Part shown: positions 18,371 to 26,870 of the stretch, piece after piece
Position numbering within the stretch: position 1 is the stretch's first letter
Layout: every line of letters starts with the position of its first letter
NCBI RefSeq assembly: GCF_018588885.1
Contig: NZ_JAFFIW010000010.1
Coordinates: 124,001-188,000, forward strand
DNA length: 64,000 nucleotides
Source: Mesorhizobium sp. dw_380
Lineage (GTDB): Bacteria; Pseudomonadota; Alphaproteobacteria; Rhizobiales; Rhizobiaceae
Reading direction: 5' to 3'
Program-made: the position numbers and the translations under genes
Notes under the pieces: model-generated
The model's database searches: none
Told to the model about the DNA's origin: nothing
What the model saw: only the letters and a program-made list of their open reading frames with translations

Positions 18371-19741
18371 CTAATACCGCTCGAACCCCCTGTGCAGTTC
18401 CCAGTCCGTGATCCGGCGGTCGTATTCGAACTGCTCCCATTTGGCGGTGTGGACGTAATGTTCGAGCACGTCCTCGCCGAGCGCCTGCTTCAGCATCTCC
18501 GACTTGGCCAGTGTCTCGGTGGCATCGCGCAGCGTCTTCGGGATCTCCGGCAGGCGTGAGGCCTGATAGGCATCGCCGACGAAAGGCTTCTGCAATTCGA
18601 GCTTCTCGTCGATGCCGGCCAGGCCGGCGGCGATCAGCGCCGCGAAGGCGAGATAGGGGTTCAGGTCGGCGCCGCCGATGCGGCACTCCATGCGGATGCC
18701 CTTGGTGCCCTCGCCGCACAGGCGGAAGCCGGCGGTGCGGTTGTCCTCGCTCCACATGATTTTGGTCGGCGCGAAGGTGCCAGCCTGGAAGCGCTTGTAG
18801 GAGTTGATGTAGGGCGCCAGGAACCAGGTGAACTCATTGGCATATTTCAACTGCCCGGCCGCCCATTGCTGGCCGAGCGTCGACAGCGTCCAGTCGGCCT
18901 CTTTGTCGAAAAACAGGGGCGTCTTGCCGTCGGCGCTCCAAAGCGAATTGTGAATGTGGCTGGAGTTGCCGGCGAGCCCGTAATTGTATTTCGACATGAA
19001 CGAGATTGCCTTGCCCTCGGACTCGGCGATCTCCTTGGCACCGTTCTTCAGGATGACGTGGCGATCGGCCATGTCGAGCGCCTCGGCATAGCGCACATTG
19101 ATCTCTTCCTGGCCCGGACCCCACTCGCCCTTGGAATTCTCGATCGGGATGCCGGCCGCTTCCATCTCGTTGCGAAGCCGGCGCATGACGCCTTCTTCCT
19201 TGGTGGTGATGCCGATCTGATAGTCGCCAATATAGGGCGAGGCGGTGTCGAGGCCCTGCCAATGCTTCTTGCGGGCGGAATCGTAGGTCTCATTGAACAG
19301 ATAGAATTCGAGTTCGGAGGCGAAATAGCCGATATAGCCGCGCTCGCTCAGCCGCTTGACCTGCTTCTTCAGGATGGCGCGCGGCGAATGCGGCAGGTCG
19401 TCATGGGTGTGGTGGTCGAGCACGTCGCAGATCACCAGGGCGGTCTTTTCCAGCCACGGAATACGCCGCAGCGTGGCAAGGTCCGGCTTCATGACGAAAT
19501 CGCCATAGCCCTTCGACCAGCTTGCCGCCTTGTAGCCCGGCACCGGTTCCATATCGATGTCGGCGGCCAGGAGATAGTTGCAGCCATGCGTCTCGTCATG
19601 CGCGGAATCGACGAAGTACTGCGCCAGGAAACGCTTTCCCGCCAGCCGGCCCTGCATGTCGACGATGCATGCCAGCACCGTGTCGATCTCGCCGCTGGAG
19701 ACCGCCTTCTTCAACTGATCGAACGAGAAATTTCCGGCCAT
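18371..19741 (-). CDS. Glutamine synthetase family gamma-glutamyl amide ligase
   Basis: A 456-residue class I glutamine-synthetase-fold ligase of the PuuA/IpuC/GlnA4 type rather than housekeeping GlnA. It lacks the GlnA adenylylation-site region and is flanked by catabolic genes. Metal and ATP-site motifs seen are ELEFYLF, GEWGPGQEEINVRYAEAL, AGNSSHIHNSLW and NRTAGFRLCGEGTKGIRMECRIGGAD. Such enzymes join glutamate to an amine using ATP as the first step of amine breakdown. The true amine cannot be read; the adjacent alcohol dehydrogenase argues for an amino alcohol. Confidence 0.88.
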   Translation of the reverse strand: MAGNFSFDQLKKAVSSGEIDTVLACIVDMQGRLAGKRFLAQYFVDSAHDETHGCNYLLAADIDMEPVPGYKAASWSKGYGDFVMKPDLATLRRIPWLEKTALVICDVLDHHTHDDLPHSPRAILKKQVKRLSERGYIGYFASELEFYLFNETYDSARKKHWQGLDTASPYIGDYQIGITTKEEGVMRRLRNEMEAAGIPIENSKGEWGPGQEEINVRYAEALDMADRHVILKNGAKEIAESEGKAISFMSKYNYGLAGNSSHIHNSLWSADGKTPLFFDKEADWTLSTLGQQWAAGQLKYANEFTWFLAPYINSYKRFQAGTFAPTKIMWSEDNRTAGFRLCGEGTKGIRMECRIGGADLNPYLAFAALIAAGLAGIDEKLELQKPFVGDAYQASRLPEIPKTLRDATETLAKSEMLKQALGEDVLEHYVHTAKWEQFEYDRRITDWELHRGFERY

Positions 19742-19794
19742 TCCTTTGGCACTCCAGCGCTTGGCGTTTCGGGCTTGTCACATTGAACGGGAAC

Positions 19795-19825
19795 AAAAAG
19801 CCGTGGCGAGCGAACCCGCCACGGC
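19795..19825 (-). terminator. Rho-independent terminator after the APC permease gene
   Basis: Read on the minus strand, a perfect 9-bp stem GCCGTGGCG/CGCCACGGC with an 8-base loop (19800-19825) is followed directly by five T residues. It lies 14 bases past the stop of the permease gene and separates it from the ligase gene. Confidence 0.8.
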
Positions 19826-19838
19826 CGTGATCGCTTGC

Positions 19839-21380
19839 TTAGACCGCTTCACCGACCGCCTTTTCGGCGGCTGCGATGATCGCCCTGCGCTTGGCGATTG
19901 CCGCCTCACCGATGGGCGGCCCCTGGAAGCGACGGTTTTCGATGGCAAACCACAAAACAACGAGCAGAACGATCAGCCCGATGGCGTAGTTGATCAGGAT
20001 GTCGAAGGGCGGTTGGATGCCGGCATACATCAACACCAGAACACCAAGCACGGTGATGATGGCGAACGGCTTTGACCAGATGCCGAGTCGGAACGGTCCG
20101 AATTCGGTCCAGCTCTTTCCTTCGGCAAGAAGTCCGGCCGCTATCGGCATTGCATAGGAGACATAGAGGAAGAGTGCGCAACCGGCTGCGAGGGCAGCGA
20201 AAGCCGGCGAATAGAGCGTGGCGGCAATCGACAGCACGACGCCGAGCCAGATGGCCGGGACGGGCGTGCGCCAAGTCGGCGAAACCTGCTTCCAAAGGGA
20301 TGACCCCGGCAGACCTCCGTCGCGCGAAAAGGCAAAGATCATTCGCGAGGTCGAGGTGAGACCAGCCAGCGCACACAGATAATTCGCCAGCACAATGCAG
20401 ATGCCGAGCAGGTCCTTCAGCCAAGTCGGCGCCGGCAAGTTGTTGAACAAGTTGAACCAGGCATTGCCGCCGTCCTTGGCGGTCGCCACGAGATCGGGGC
20501 TCGCGAGGACGAACGAGACCGCCATGACGAAACCGAAGACCAGAGACCACAGGACCGAGTGGATCATGCCCCTGGGCACCGCGACGCGGGCATTGTGCGT
20601 TTCCTCTGCGGTATGCGCCGAGGCGTCAAAGCCGGTGATGGTATAAAGCGGATAGAGAAGACCGATCAGGAAGGCCACGAGCGCCGTGCGAGCGGTCGGA
20701 ACGTAGCCCCCACCGAGATCGCCGGTCGTGTTGACGAAAGTCGTCAACCGCGAAAGATCGAAGTTATGTGCGCCCCAGATCAGGAAGGTGAGCGTCAGGA
20801 CAACCGCAACAACGAGGATGAGATAGCCGGAAAAGTCGGTCAATCTCGTTGTCGTCTTGATGCCGAGGTGATTGAAAAGACCTTGGGTGACGGTAATGAC
20901 GACGACCGCCGCCGTCTGCTGCCAGAAGCCCCAGGTCGATGTATCCAAGCCGAGGATCGGACCCGCAACGAGCCCCTGGAACAGCAGATAGACGCCGACA
21001 TTCACCGAAGCGACGACGAAGATCAGGCCGAGCAGGTTGATCCAGGCCGTTGCCCAACCCCAGCCGCGCCCGCCCAGAATCGAGGACCAGTGGTAGAGGC
21101 CGCCGGCGGTGGGATAGGCCGAGCCGATCTGGCCGAGCGAAGCGGCGACGACAAGGGCGAAGAGACCGCCGATGGCCCAACCGATGGTCGCCTCGAAACC
21201 ACTACCGGTGGCCATGGCCAGCGGGAATGACGTGATGCCGCCGGCCAGAATGCAGATAATCGAGAACGAAATGGCGAAGTTTGAGAAGCCGCTCATGCGG
21301 CGAGCCAATTCCTGGGCGTAGCCCATATTGTGAAGGATTTTTACGTCCTCCGACTTGTCCGTGTGATCAGGTGTTGTCAT
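19839..21380 (-). CDS. APC family amino acid/amine permease
   Basis: A 513-residue inner-membrane transporter with about twelve membrane segments. The N-terminus reads LARRMSGFSNFAISFSIICILAGGITSFPLAM, as in GABA, ethanolamine and polyamine permeases of the APC superfamily, and the middle has FDASAHTAEETHNARVAVPRGM. It is transcribed after the N-formylglutamate amidohydrolase gene and ends at a clear terminator. It probably brings in the same class of amine as the ligase next door acts on. Confidence 0.9.
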   Translation of the reverse strand: MTTPDHTDKSEDVKILHNMGYAQELARRMSGFSNFAISFSIICILAGGITSFPLAMATGSGFEATIGWAIGGLFALVVAASLGQIGSAYPTAGGLYHWSSILGGRGWGWATAWINLLGLIFVVASVNVGVYLLFQGLVAGPILGLDTSTWGFWQQTAAVVVITVTQGLFNHLGIKTTTRLTDFSGYLILVVAVVLTLTFLIWGAHNFDLSRLTTFVNTTGDLGGGYVPTARTALVAFLIGLLYPLYTITGFDASAHTAEETHNARVAVPRGMIHSVLWSLVFGFVMAVSFVLASPDLVATAKDGGNAWFNLFNNLPAPTWLKDLLGICIVLANYLCALAGLTSTSRMIFAFSRDGGLPGSSLWKQVSPTWRTPVPAIWLGVVLSIAATLYSPAFAALAAGCALFLYVSYAMPIAAGLLAEGKSWTEFGPFRLGIWSKPFAIITVLGVLVLMYAGIQPPFDILINYAIGLIVLLVVLWFAIENRRFQGPPIGEAAIAKRRAIIAAAEKAVGEAV

Positions 21381-21401
21381 GTCGGAATTTCCCCTATGGT
21401 T

Positions 21402-22220
21402 TTAGCTGGCCGATTGTACTGACTTTCCCACTGCACGTTGTCGGGAGCCGCTGGCCTCCTCTGGTTCCAGATCCGAAAAAATGCCCGTGAGCAGATCCGC
21501 CCATTTCCGCTGCCCGGTCTCGCCGGAGATTTCATCGTTGCGAATTTCGATCATCGCGCAGGGCAGCCCCCGCGAACGCGCATGCCGTTCCAGCGTGAAA
21601 TAGACGCGGTCGGCCGGTGAATAAGGTTCGTTGACGCCGACAGTGACACCGGCAAGCCGCTTGAGCGCCGATATCAGCGGCGCCGCCAGCCGGCGATCCT
21701 CGTCATGGATGATGCCGATATGCCAGGGCCGATTGCGGCCCTTGTAGACCGGCGTGAAGGAATGCACCGAAACCAGACGCGTGTCCTTGCCGCGCGCCAG
21801 CCTGTCTTCGACAATATGCTCGATGGCTCTGTGAAACGGCTGCCATGACAGGGCGACCCGCTCGGCGCGCTGCTTGTCCGTCAGACCGGTATTGCCCGGT
21901 ATGGCTGTGGTTTCGCTGACCGGCGGCACAAGGTCCGGTGCGTCGAGTGGCCTGTTGCAGTCGATGACGAGACGCGAAATGCGGGTTTCGACCAGCGTGG
22001 CATCGAGCGCTTGTGCCATGCGCGACGCAACCGGCAGCGCGCCGGGATCCCAGGCGATGTGGCGGGACAGGTCCTCGGCGGCGAGGCCGAGAGTACCGAA
22101 TTCGGCTGGCAGGAAATTGGACGCGTGATCGCAGGTCAGCACGAAAGGGCTCGATCCGCCGGGGTTCGTCACCCTCACGGAATCAGACGATGCAAGGCTG
22201 GCGGGCCGTGCTTTCTCCAT
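21402..22220 (-). CDS. N-formylglutamate amidohydrolase family protein
   Basis: A 272-residue zinc-type amidohydrolase of the HutG-II fold. Motifs include VLTCDHASNFLPAEFG, LVIDCNRPLDAPDLVPPVSETTAIPGN, VSVHSFTPVY and HIGIIHDEDRRLAAPLI. No hut genes accompany it. In this setting it is a candidate for hydrolysing a glutamyl or formyl amide made by the ligase/dehydrogenase pathway; that is inference. It lies 21 bases upstream of the APC gene and is divergent from the RpiR regulator. Confidence 0.85.
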   Translation of the reverse strand: MEKARPASLASSDSVRVTNPGGSSPFVLTCDHASNFLPAEFGTLGLAAEDLSRHIAWDPGALPVASRMAQALDATLVETRISRLVIDCNRPLDAPDLVPPVSETTAIPGNTGLTDKQRAERVALSWQPFHRAIEHIVEDRLARGKDTRLVSVHSFTPVYKGRNRPWHIGIIHDEDRRLAAPLISALKRLAGVTVGVNEPYSPADRVYFTLERHARSRGLPCAMIEIRNDEISGETGQRKWADLLTGIFSDLEPEEASGSRQRAVGKSVQSAS

Positions 22221-22356
22221 AGTCTGCGGTCCCCGGGGAGCGCTGTATCGTATGTTACGTATTTTGTCTCATTGCGTCCCTGTGGATGATTTCATACAGT
22301 TTGTCCGGCTTTGTCAAATGCGATCTCATAGGCCGAGCCAGTGGGTGGGGGAAAAG

Positions 22357-23184
22357 ATGATTTCCAGCATTGCCGAACTGATCGCCGACCGCATTGGCAC
22401 GATGCCGGCCGGAGAACGGCGCGCGGCGCAGACGCTGATCGCGAGCTATCCGATGATCGGCCTGAAGACCGTCGCCGAATTCTCGGCCGCGGCCGGCGTC
22501 TCCTCGCCGACGATCCTGCGCTTCGTTGCCCGGCTCGGCTTCCAGAACTATCCGGAATTCCAGTCGAGCCTGCAGGACGAGCTGGCGGCGCAGCTGCAGT
22601 CGCCAGCGATACGGTCCCTCAACCCGCCCTCGCCCGGCGGCGGAACGGTGTCGCCGATGCTGGAAGCGACGCTCGACAATATGCGCGAGACCTTCCGCCA
22701 CCTCTCCGACAAGCAGCTTGAAGACATCGCCGCACGGCTTGCCGACCGGCGCGGCAAGACATTCCTCATCGGCGGCCGCTTCACCGACCCGCTGGCGCGC
22801 TACATGGCCGCCCACCTCGCCGTCGTCCAGTCCGATGTCTTTCACCTCGCAGGACAGGAGAGCATGTGGCGCGACAGGCTGATCGACATGGGCAAGCGCG
22901 ACGTGCTGGTGATCTTCGACATCAGGCGCTATCAGGACAGCCTCGTCCGCTTCGCCGAGAAGGCGCACCAGCGTGGCGTTCAGATCGTGCTCTTCACTGA
23001 CCAGTGGCTGTCGCCGATCGCCCGCTTTGCCCGCCATGTCATTGCCGGGCGAACCGCTGTGCCGTCGGCATGGGATTCTTCGGCCGCGCTTTTCGTCGTC
23101 GCCGAAACGCTGATCGGCGCCGTCACCAGACAACTCGAGGCCGACGGCGCCCGGCGCATCCGCGAGATGGAAAGCCTGCGTTAG
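22357..23184 (+). CDS. MurR/RpiR family transcriptional regulator
   Basis: A 275-residue DNA-binding regulator. The N-terminal HTH domain is at residues 1-75 (MISSIAELIADRIGTMPAGE, AAGVSSPTILRFVARLGF), and a SIS sugar-phosphate-binding-fold domain lies at about 125-260 (KTFLIGGRFTDPLARYMAAHL, DVLVIFDIRRYQDSLVRFA). The ATG at 22357 is chosen over upstream in-frame codons because GGGGGAAAAG lies just before it and RpiR proteins begin here. It is divergent from the amidohydrolase/permease genes, which it probably controls. Confidence 0.88.
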   Translation: MISSIAELIADRIGTMPAGERRAAQTLIASYPMIGLKTVAEFSAAAGVSSPTILRFVARLGFQNYPEFQSSLQDELAAQLQSPAIRSLNPPSPGGGTVSPMLEATLDNMRETFRHLSDKQLEDIAARLADRRGKTFLIGGRFTDPLARYMAAHLAVVQSDVFHLAGQESMWRDRLIDMGKRDVLVIFDIRRYQDSLVRFAEKAHQRGVQIVLFTDQWLSPIARFARHVIAGRTAVPSAWDSSAALFVVAETLIGAVTRQLEADGARRIREMESLR

Positions 23185-23254
23185 GCAGTGGCGGTGACCG
23201 TGGTGATGATTGCTCAGTCACTCAGGTCCATTTCGCCTTCGACGGGACCGGGAC

Positions 23255-23665
23255 CTACCTCAAGAGCCGGCCTTCGATCGACCAGCGGGCGGCGAGGAAA
23301 TTCAGCACTGCCGCCACGATGACGCCGCCGATCTTTGCCGGCCACACGCCGGCCAAGCCGGCGAAGAGTACGATCGACAGGCTGGAGACGCCGAGCGAAA
23401 TCAGCGCCCCAAGCGAGACAAAGCGAAGGAAGGCGTCATGCAGCCGGATGGCCTGGTTGCGCTCGAACGACCAGAAGCCATTCGCCACGAAAGAAAAGAT
23501 GACGGCAATCGACCATGAGATGATGTTGGCCGGCAGCGGCGAGACATGCAGCTTGAGCAGCAGGAAAAAGCCGGCAAGGTCGATGGCCGTGTTCGCCAGC
23601 CCGACAATGGCGAAGCGGACGATCTTGCTGCCGGTCGAACGCCGGGGCTGTTCCGCGCCGCTCAT
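23255..23665 (-). CDS. GtrA family membrane protein
   Basis: A 136-residue protein with four membrane segments (for example IVRFAIVGLANTAIDLAGFF and NIISWSIAVIFSFVANGFWSF), the GtrA layout. GtrA proteins are thought to move lipid-linked sugars across the inner membrane. The start at 23665 overlaps the upstream deacetylase stop by 4 bases. It is the last gene of a four-gene lipid-linked sugar module with the deacetylase, GT2 and GT87-like genes. Confidence 0.88.
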   Translation of the reverse strand: MSGAEQPRRSTGSKIVRFAIVGLANTAIDLAGFFLLLKLHVSPLPANIISWSIAVIFSFVANGFWSFERNQAIRLHDAFLRFVSLGALISLGVSSLSIVLFAGLAGVWPAKIGGVIVAAVLNFLAARWSIEGRLLR

Positions 23666-24480
23666 TCCCTGCCGTCCATGATCTCGACATTGGCGCGGGC
23701 CAGGCTCGCGGCGAACGCATCCGAGGCCAGGACCGCGAATTCTACCTCGCGCACGCCTTGCATCGGGTCGCGCGCCCGCAGCGTCTCGTCGACGTGGCCA
23801 GGATGGCACATGAACAGGCCTCGTTCCGGCAGCGCGTCGACGGCGGCCTGCAGAACCGGGGCAAACCTTTCGGGGTGCCGCCAGTCATAGATGCCGGCGA
23901 GCGGCTCGAAAATGGTGAAGCTGGCGCGCCCCATCGACCGGTTGAAGCCGGCCGCCACGGCAGCGATTGCGGCGACTTTCGGTGCTACGGCGGCATTGCC
24001 CAGCGCCGGGGCACCACGCAACGCCGGCCTGCCGGCGGCTTCGGAAAAACGCGCCCGCAGCCATTTGCGCACGACAGGCAGGAAATGCACGTGCTGGTGG
24101 CCGTCGATGAAGTCAGGCTGGCGGTCCAGCCCCTCGATGAAGCGGTCGTACTGCGCGTCGAGCTCGGCATGGACGTCCCGGTGGTCAATGCCGCCGCGCA
24201 GCACCGGCAATGCCAGGGAACGGAGTGGCGGCAGCCGGCCTTCCGGCGCCAGGCTTGACTGGCCGGTGATGGCTGGCTGATCTGTGAGGGTCAGGTGCAG
24301 CCCGACCGCCGCGCGGCCGCACAGCGGCTTCATACGCGCCGCAGCATCTGGCCATTCCGGGAAGCCGGTCATGCAGCTGGTGCCAGTCAGGCGTCCGCGA
24401 TCGAGCAGGTCGAGAATCCCGGTGGAGACCCCTGGCGCCAGGCCGTAATCGTCGGCGATCAGGCGGATGCGCCGCGTCAT
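23662..24480 (-). CDS. ChbG/HpnK family carbohydrate deacetylase
   Basis: A 272-residue YdjC-fold hydrolase. The metal-binding Asp pair is in LIADDYGLAPGVSTGILDLL at the N-terminus, and the His pair is in DGHQHVHFLPVVRKWL near residue 120. A third site, MCHPGHVD, lies near 230. Family members remove N-acetyl groups from chito-oligosaccharides or hopanoid glucosamine. It overlaps both neighbours by 4 bases, so it is translationally coupled to the GT2 and GtrA genes and probably acts on the same glycolipid. Confidence 0.88.
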   Translation of the reverse strand: MTRRIRLIADDYGLAPGVSTGILDLLDRGRLTGTSCMTGFPEWPDAAARMKPLCGRAAVGLHLTLTDQPAITGQSSLAPEGRLPPLRSLALPVLRGGIDHRDVHAELDAQYDRFIEGLDRQPDFIDGHQHVHFLPVVRKWLRARFSEAAGRPALRGAPALGNAAVAPKVAAIAAVAAGFNRSMGRASFTIFEPLAGIYDWRHPERFAPVLQAAVDALPERGLFMCHPGHVDETLRARDPMQGVREVEFAVLASDAFAASLARANVEIMDGRE

Positions 24481-25463
24481 GTCCCGGATGCGCCCGGTGG
24501 CGTGTCGGTGGCGACCTCGCCGCGCAAGACGTCACGCACAATATAGACCGGCCGGTCCTTGCTTTCCGAGAGCGTGACCCAGACATATTCACCGATCAGG
24601 CCGAGCAGTGTGAGGTTGAGGCCGCCGAGCAGGACGACGGCAACCATCAGGCTGGGGTAGCCAGGCACCGCGATGCCGTAGAACATCACTTCGAAGAACA
24701 CCTTGGCGCCGTAAAGCAGGCCTGCCAGGGCCGCCAGCATACCGCTCAGGCTGATGATGCGCAGCGGGATGACGGAAAACGACGTAAATCCTTCCAGCGA
24801 GAAGGCGATCAGGTTGAGCCGGCTCCACTTCGACGTGCCGCTGGCGCGGTTCTCGGGCGAATAGGCTATGGCTTTCTGGCGGAATCCGGCCCAGGCGAAC
24901 AGGCCCTTGTTGAAGCGCCGCTTGTCACGCAAGCTCGTCAGGGCGCGCACCACGGCACCACGCATGACGCGAAAATCACCCGCGTTCTCGGGAATGTCGA
25001 AACGCTGGCTGCTGTTGATCAGGCTGTAGAAAAGCCGCGCCAGCTGGCTGCGCCGCCAGCTGGCCTCGCGGCGGTCGTTCTGCGCGTAGATGACGTCGAC
25101 GTCAGGGTTTTCCACCAGCTCGGCGATCATCTTCAGGCTGGTGTCCATCGAATGCTGGAGATCGGCGTCCATGATCAGCACGATGTTGCCGCGCGACTGG
25201 TCGAGCCCGGCGAGCACCGCGACCTCCTTGCCGAAATTGCGGCTGAGCCGCACGATCTGCCAGGAACCCGACAGCGCCTGCGAAAACCGCTCGGCGCTGT
25301 CGTCGCGGCTGCCGTCATCAACCAGGATCTTGTGGACGGCCATGCCGAAACGCTGCGACACCGCAGCTTCGAGTGTGTCGAGCAACGCGGCAAAAGCCGA
25401 TGCCGATTGCGCCTCGTTGAAGAACGGCGCCACGATGTCGAGAACAGGCCGTGACTCAGCCAT
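24477..25463 (-). CDS. Family 2 glycosyltransferase, polyprenyl-phosphate type (GtrB-like)
   Basis: A protein of 328 residues. The GT-A domain has DIVAPFFNEAQSA, ILVDDGSRD, and the DxD-type LIMDADLQHSMD near 100. Two C-terminal membrane segments are present (ISLSGMLAALAGLLYGAKVFF and LMVAVVLLGGLNLTLLGLIGEY), as in GtrB/dolichyl-phosphate transferases. It likely loads a sugar onto undecaprenyl phosphate. The ATG at 25463 (MAESRPVLD) overlaps the GT87-like stop by 8 bases; an ATG at 25481 six codons upstream is also possible. Confidence 0.88.
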   Translation of the reverse strand: MAESRPVLDIVAPFFNEAQSASAFAALLDTLEAAVSQRFGMAVHKILVDDGSRDDSAERFSQALSGSWQIVRLSRNFGKEVAVLAGLDQSRGNIVLIMDADLQHSMDTSLKMIAELVENPDVDVIYAQNDRREASWRRSQLARLFYSLINSSQRFDIPENAGDFRVMRGAVVRALTSLRDKRRFNKGLFAWAGFRQKAIAYSPENRASGTSKWSRLNLIAFSLEGFTSFSVIPLRIISLSGMLAALAGLLYGAKVFFEVMFYGIAVPGYPSLMVAVVLLGGLNLTLLGLIGEYVWVTLSESKDRPVYIVRDVLRGEVATDTPPGASGT

Positions 25464-26652
25464 TTGCGACAGGCCCTTCATTCATCACCTTGTCTCGCGT
25501 CACCTTGTCTCGCGTCACCTTGTCTCGCGCCTTGGCCCAAAACCACCAGATCAGGGAACCGGCAACCGCGGTGACCGCGATCGGCCGGAACCAGGGGTAG
25601 AAGAAATCATGGATGTGGCGATCGACGCCCGTCAATCCGGTCAGGAACAGCGTCACGGACAGCACCGAGGCCAAAACGCCGCCTCGTTCCTCGCGCCACA
25701 ACAAGGCGACGGCGAGACCGGCGGGCACTGCGATCATGGCATAGGTGTTGGGCTCGACACGCGGGTTGAAGACGCACATGTAGAACGTCGCCGTCAGGAA
25801 GATGGCGAGATCAGCTGTTCCGCGTTCGAGCTTGCGGTCGAACCAGACGACTATGGAAAGCGTGAACAGGGCCATGACGATGCGTATGATCGTGGCGCCG
25901 AATTCCGGGATGGGCAGCCCCATTTTGATGAAGGGCGCGGTGAAGTCGGTGGGAACAAAATGGCTGGTGTTGTCGACAGCCATGGAGGTCAGCATCCCGG
26001 CGAAAACACGATACTGGTCGTTGAGATAGCCGGCGGGAGCGAAAGCATAAGGCAAGGCGATCACGAACAGCACTGCCAGCACCAGGACCGGGATCAGGCG
26101 AAGGCGCAGGGCTCCCACCAACAAGAGCATGATGATCGCGGTTGGCTTGGCAATGACGGCAACCGAAGCCCAGAAGAAGGTTTCGGCGCGCCGCCCTTCG
26201 AGCGCCGACAGAGTGAGAAGCCAGCAGGCGCCGGTCAAGAGGATCGTCGCCTGGCCGTTGCGGATCGCTCCCAGCGCCATCGGCAGGGCAAGAAACAGCC
26301 CGAAGGAAAGCAGCCATGGCAATTCCGAACCGCCGAGCTTGCGCACCTGCCGCATGGCAGCGAAGGTCAGCACCGCGAAGCCGGTGATATGCCACACCAG
26401 CCCGCCCAGCTGCGGTCCTAGCTTGAACAGCGGAATATAGAGCGCGGCAAAGGCCGGCGCGTAGAGATACCCCATCTCGGACTGGATATTGTAGAGCGGC
26501 CGGCCGGCCAGGAATTCCTGGCTGCCATATCGGTAGGCGAGCAGCACCGTGCGCGTGTCGGGGGCCCACAGGACGAGGACAAGAACGACCAGGAACGCCC
26601 CGATCCACAGGCCAAGTCCCAAACGGTCGAAAACCGGTTTGGACATCGTCAT
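25456..26652 (-). CDS. DUF2029 (GT87-like) membrane glycosyltransferase
   Basis: About 398 residues with around ten hydrophobic segments, the layout of polyprenyl-phosphate-sugar-dependent mannosyltransferases of the DUF2029/GT87 group. The extracytoplasmic loop after the first segment contains DTRTVLLAYRYGSQEFLAGRPLYN, with the acidic residue expected there. The C-terminal tail is a threefold RDKVT repeat encoded by exact 15-bp units. The start is one of several close in-frame codons (26670, 26652, 26646). It leads the module GT87 - GT2 - deacetylase - GtrA. Confidence 0.82.
   Translation of the reverse strand: MTMSKPVFDRLGLGLWIGAFLVVLVLVLWAPDTRTVLLAYRYGSQEFLAGRPLYNIQSEMGYLYAPAFAALYIPLFKLGPQLGGLVWHITGFAVLTFAAMRQVRKLGGSELPWLLSFGLFLALPMALGAIRNGQATILLTGACWLLTLSALEGRRAETFFWASVAVIAKPTAIIMLLLVGALRLRLIPVLVLAVLFVIALPYAFAPAGYLNDQYRVFAGMLTSMAVDNTSHFVPTDFTAPFIKMGLPIPEFGATIIRIVMALFTLSIVVWFDRKLERGTADLAIFLTATFYMCVFNPRVEPNTYAMIAVPAGLAVALLWREERGGVLASVLSVTLFLTGLTGVDRHIHDFFYPWFRPIAVTAVAGSLIWWFWAKARDKVTRDKVTRDKVMNEGPVANG
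25486..25530. repeat. Three tandem 15-bp units in the GT87-like gene
   Basis: CACCTTGTCTCGCGT is repeated at 25486-25500 and 25501-25515, and with one final-base change at 25516-25530. The units are in frame and encode the C-terminal RDKVT repeats. The array ends only a few codons before the stop, beside the start of the next gene. Confidence 0.9.
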
Positions 26653-26870
26653 CAAGATACCCCTCAACACCCGGAAAAGGCCCAGTCCAGCACTGTCCCG
26701 GCATTCGATGGCGGCGGCATATCACGGACAAAGCAGCGTGGCATAGGGGGTTGAAAGACGCGGCCATCAACTTCGGGGTCGCCGCGGATGGGCAGACAGC
26801 GCAACGACTGAGCTGGAAAAAGCATTCAGAAAGGCTCCTGTTCGCGCTTCCGGCATAGCATCAAACGGCA

